Shown here: one piece after another, positions 48,969-50,842 of the stretch
Layout: every line of letters starts with the position of its first letter
How positions within the stretch are numbered: position 1 is the first letter of the stretch
From: Candidatus Kapaibacterium sp.
Lineage (GTDB): Bacteria > Bacteroidota > Ignavibacteria > Kapaibacteriales > UBA4661
Assembly (NCBI GenBank): GCA_004292595.1
Contig: RDXM01000095.1
Location: 1 to 50,842, forward strand
Reading direction: 5' to 3'
Length of the DNA: 50,842 nt
Position numbers and translations under genes: made by a program
Notes under the pieces: generated by a model
Database searches by the model: none
Told to the model about the DNA's origin: nothing
The model's input: the letters and a program-made list of their open reading frames with translations, nothing else

Positions 48969-50648
48969 TTACTTAAAGAAGAACGGCTCGCCCGATGGGT
49001 CTTTGCCGAAAAGCAATGCCACTTCTTGGTTGTTGAGCTGCTTCCATGAACCCGCCGTCAGTGCATCGGAGGTGAGATTACCGATGCGATAGCGGTGCAT
49101 TGAAAGCGGCTCAAGTTTGGCATTTTTCAAAATGGCGCAAATTTCCTGCAAGGTAAGTTTTTTCGCAACAAAAGAAATCCAGCAATGGCGAGCGTTCTTT
49201 TGGGAAACTTCTACTTTTGCAACGTCATCATTTGTTTTGTTCAATTCTTTCAATGCCTTTGTCATTGCCGTTAGTTCCGTCTTTTTCGGGGCGCGATGAA
49301 CTTTGATGTGAAATTCTTTTTCGATGCCATCAAACGCCGTGCTAGCGGGGTCGCGGTGCATGGGGTCGTTGGTGAGAAGAGTCAGTCCTGACGCGCTTTT
49401 CAGCAAGCGACCGAGCGGGAAGAACCATGCCTCGGTGTCGTGAATCATGGAGTGCAAGGTGAAGGTTTGCGCCTCACGCGATGCGGTCAATTTTGCTGGT
49501 TTATTGACGAGAATATACGTTGAGGTGCGATTGCGCTGAAGTCCCATTGCGTCAATCGTGATAGCATCATGTTTGTAGTTCACGCGCACGTTCGGGTCTT
49601 GCGACAATACGCCATTTACCTGAACGCGAGCATTGCGGATGTAATCAATCGCAATTTTACGGCAAGCAAACTGCTGAATCGCGAGCATTCTTGGCAAGGA
49701 AACAAGATGTCCTGCTGGGCGTTTCGGCTGTTTCGGCTGCTGTTGCTGGCGCGGACGCATATTGCGATATTGCTGACGGTCACGGCGGAAATTGCCACGC
49801 TGCTGATATCCACTGCCGCCGCCTTGACGATTATATCCGCCGCCGCCATCGCGCTGCTGATACCCACCACCGCCGCCTTGACGATTATATCCACCGCCGC
49901 CACCATCGCGCTGCTGATACCCACCGCCGCCGCCTTGACGATTATATCCACCGCCGCCACCACCATCGCGCTGCTGATACCCACCGCCGCCGCCTTGACG
50001 ATTATATCCGCCGCCGCCACCATCGCGCTGCTGATACCCACCACCTTGTTGATATCCGCCGCCGCCTTGACGGTTGTAATTATCGCGCTGCTGATACCCG
50101 CCGCCGCCTTGTTGATATCCACCACCTTGACGGTTATAGCCATCACGGTTGCCGTAGTTATCACGGTTGCCGTAATTATTATTCCCATAGTTACCACCGC
50201 CCTGACGGTTGTAGCCGTCGCGGTTACCATAATTATCGCGGTTGCCGTAATTGTTATTTCCATAACTACCGCCCGCTTGACGGTTGTAGCCGTCGCGGTT
50301 GCCGTAATTATCACGGTTACCGTAATTATTATTCCCATAGTTACCACCGCCTTGACGGTTGTAGTTGTCACGGCTACCATAGCTGCCACCACCACTACCG
50401 TAGCCGCTTCCCGTCTGGCGATTCGAGCCTTCGCGGTTTCCATAGTTATCGCGGTAGCTATCATTGCGACTTGCATATGGGTCGCGGTTGCTATTATTAT
50501 TGTAAGATGTGGAATAGGTTGAACCGTAGTTCCCGTAATCCGTCCGTTGTTGGCGCGATGGACCAGTATTTCCTGTATTTCCAACATTGTCGGAGTCTCC
50601 CTCCGGAATATTACTCTTGCCAAAAGGCACACGTTCATCGGTATTCAT
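48969..50648 (-). CDS. Low-complexity RNA-binding protein with S4 and degenerate RsuA/RluB domain
   Basis: 559 residues. Residues about 1-310 are low-complexity Gly/Asn/Tyr/Arg/Gln with two repeat types. One is a 25-residue unit (GYNRQxGGxYGNNNYGNRDNYGNRD), the other a shorter GGGGYNRQ..GYQQRD unit. A basic stretch NFRRDRQQYRNMRPRQQQQPKQPKR leads to an S4-like domain (LPRMLAIQQFACRKIAIDYIRNARVQVNGVLSQDPNVRVN) and the RsuA-type fold (ILVNKPAKLTAS, then GRLLKSASGLTLLTNDP, KEFHIKVHR, MHRYRIGNL). In active enzymes the motif is GRLDxxSxGLLLLTND; here the catalytic Asp is Leu416 (codon at 49401-49403). The protein should fold but not isomerise uridine. AGGAG lies 9 bases before the ATG. Confidence 0.85.
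   Translation of the reverse strand: MNTDERVPFGKSNIPEGDSDNVGNTGNTGPSRQQRTDYGNYGSTYSTSYNNNSNRDPYASRNDSYRDNYGNREGSNRQTGSGYGSGGGSYGSRDNYNRQGGGNYGNNNYGNRDNYGNRDGYNRQAGGSYGNNNYGNRDNYGNRDGYNRQGGGNYGNNNYGNRDNYGNRDGYNRQGGGYQQGGGGYQQRDNYNRQGGGGYQQGGGYQQRDGGGGGYNRQGGGGGYQQRDGGGGGGYNRQGGGGGYQQRDGGGGGYNRQGGGGGYQQRDGGGGYNRQGGGSGYQQRGNFRRDRQQYRNMRPRQQQQPKQPKRPAGHLVSLPRMLAIQQFACRKIAIDYIRNARVQVNGVLSQDPNVRVNYKHDAITIDAMGLQRNRTSTYILVNKPAKLTASREAQTFTLHSMIHDTEAWFFPLGRLLKSASGLTLLTNDPMHRDPASTAFDGIEKEFHIKVHRAPKKTELTAMTKALKELNKTNDDVAKVEVSQKNARHCWISFVAKKLTLQEICAILKNAKLEPLSMHRYRIGNLTSDALTAGSWKQLNNQEVALLFGKDPSGEPFFFK
49790..50440. repeat. Coding tandem repeats in the RsuA-like gene
   Basis: Two repeat zones lie within the gene. 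About 50140-50370 holds three copies of a 75-base unit (25 residues), with occasional base changes. About 49800-50130 holds shorter units of about 50-60 bases coding Gly-rich YNRQ/YQQRD blocks. Both keep frame. Such arrays expand and contract readily, and they give misleading long frames on the opposite strand. Confidence 0.9.
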
Positions 50649-50773
50649 AACTCAAAGCTCCTGCATCAAAAAAAATGGTGAGGTGATAAAAAACTGCAAA
50701 TCAAATCCAACACATATCAAAAAGTAGATTATTATTAGGCTGATAAGTACGTGACTAAATATAGTTGAGGATG

Positions 50774-50828
50774 CTTCGACAGGCTCAGCATGAGGTCGGA
50801 AGCGGTCTTGACCCTGAGCTTGTCGAAG
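50774..50828. repeat. Inverted repeat near the right edge
   Basis: CTTCGACAGGCTCAG at 50774-50788 and CTGAGCTTGTCGAAG at 50814-50828 pair over 15 bases with one G-U. The gene-free stretch 50649-50842 shows this and an AT-rich region. Hairpins of this CTTCGACA...TGTCGAAG sequence recur in many bacterial genomes as intergenic repeats. Confidence 0.8.
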
Positions 50829-50842
50829 GGTATAATGCAAAC

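Noticed and set aside
49569-50522. Long plus-strand frame rich in Ile, Ala and Thr opposite the RsuA-like gene
   Set aside because: It arises from the repetitive Gly/Asn/Tyr-coding DNA read in the other direction; there is no signal or motif, and the minus-strand gene is well supported.
1-50842. tRNA, rRNA or other structured RNA genes
   Set aside because: The intergenic gaps were read on both strands for cloverleaf or known riboswitch cores and none was recognised. This is a visual check and not a covariance search.

Overview
The window looks like chromosome from a member of the Bacteroidota/Chlorobiota/Kapabacteria (FCB) group. The evidence is two giant surface proteins (28936-34428 and 41272-46041) ending in type-A type-IX-secretion sorting domains, many 'choice-of-anchor D' and IPT/TIG-like repeats, a Bacteroidota-type TTTG/TAnnTTTG promoter, and a low-complexity N-terminal extension on an RsuA/RluB-type protein. 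The placement is an inference; there is no rRNA or other marker here to fix it further. I saw no rRNA, tRNA, CRISPR array or transposase.

Layout. 1-524: C-terminal part of an OmpA-like protein behind a Gly/Ser/Asn repeat. 525-9102: branched-chain amino-acid genes. A leader region holds a 19-codon Leu/Ile/Val-rich peptide, a mutually exclusive antiterminator/terminator pair, a small ribbon-helix-helix-like ORF and ilvD. Then come an accessory block (DUF433/DUF5615 pair, a beta-helix/K+-channel-like protein, a VapBC-like pair, a GNAT) and ilvB - small ORF - ilvN, followed by an SDR gene. 10075-14411: two methyl-accepting chemotaxis receptors with different sensor regions and no other che genes. 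14613-17223: a polytopic 4Fe-4S protein (+) converging on ilvA (-). 17551-18657: mnmH. 18666-28002: mostly minus-strand genes, namely nadD, der, a DinB-like protein, a serine hydrolase, rnhA, a beta-barrel protein, a SpoIIE-type phosphatase, dapA and an M20 deacylase. 28112-35471: a cupin epimerase-like gene, the 1830-aa VWA/T9SS protein and meaB (+). 35494-40650: a Wzi-like outer-membrane protein, a Nudix hydrolase and rnr (-). 41272-46041: the IPT/T9SS protein. 46084-50648: ddl, an orphan adenine methyltransferase overlapping ddl, and a Gly/Asn/Tyr/Arg-rich RsuA-like protein lacking the catalytic Asp.

The genes make up most of an isoleucine/valine pathway (ilvA, ilvB, ilvN, ilvD; no ilvC or ilvE here), one lysine-pathway enzyme, tRNA and ribosome maturation factors, and cell-envelope proteins. 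Intergenic gaps are seeded with at least three families of palindromic repeats: A (25-bp arms, four loci), B (105-bp elements with short terminal inverted repeats, three loci) and C (21-bp arms, one full copy and one partial).

The strongest regulatory find is the ribosome-controlled attenuator in front of ilvD (659-794). Two enzymes have replaced key residues: the MnmH Walker A motif (Gly to Arg) and the pseudouridine synthase catalytic Asp (to Leu).
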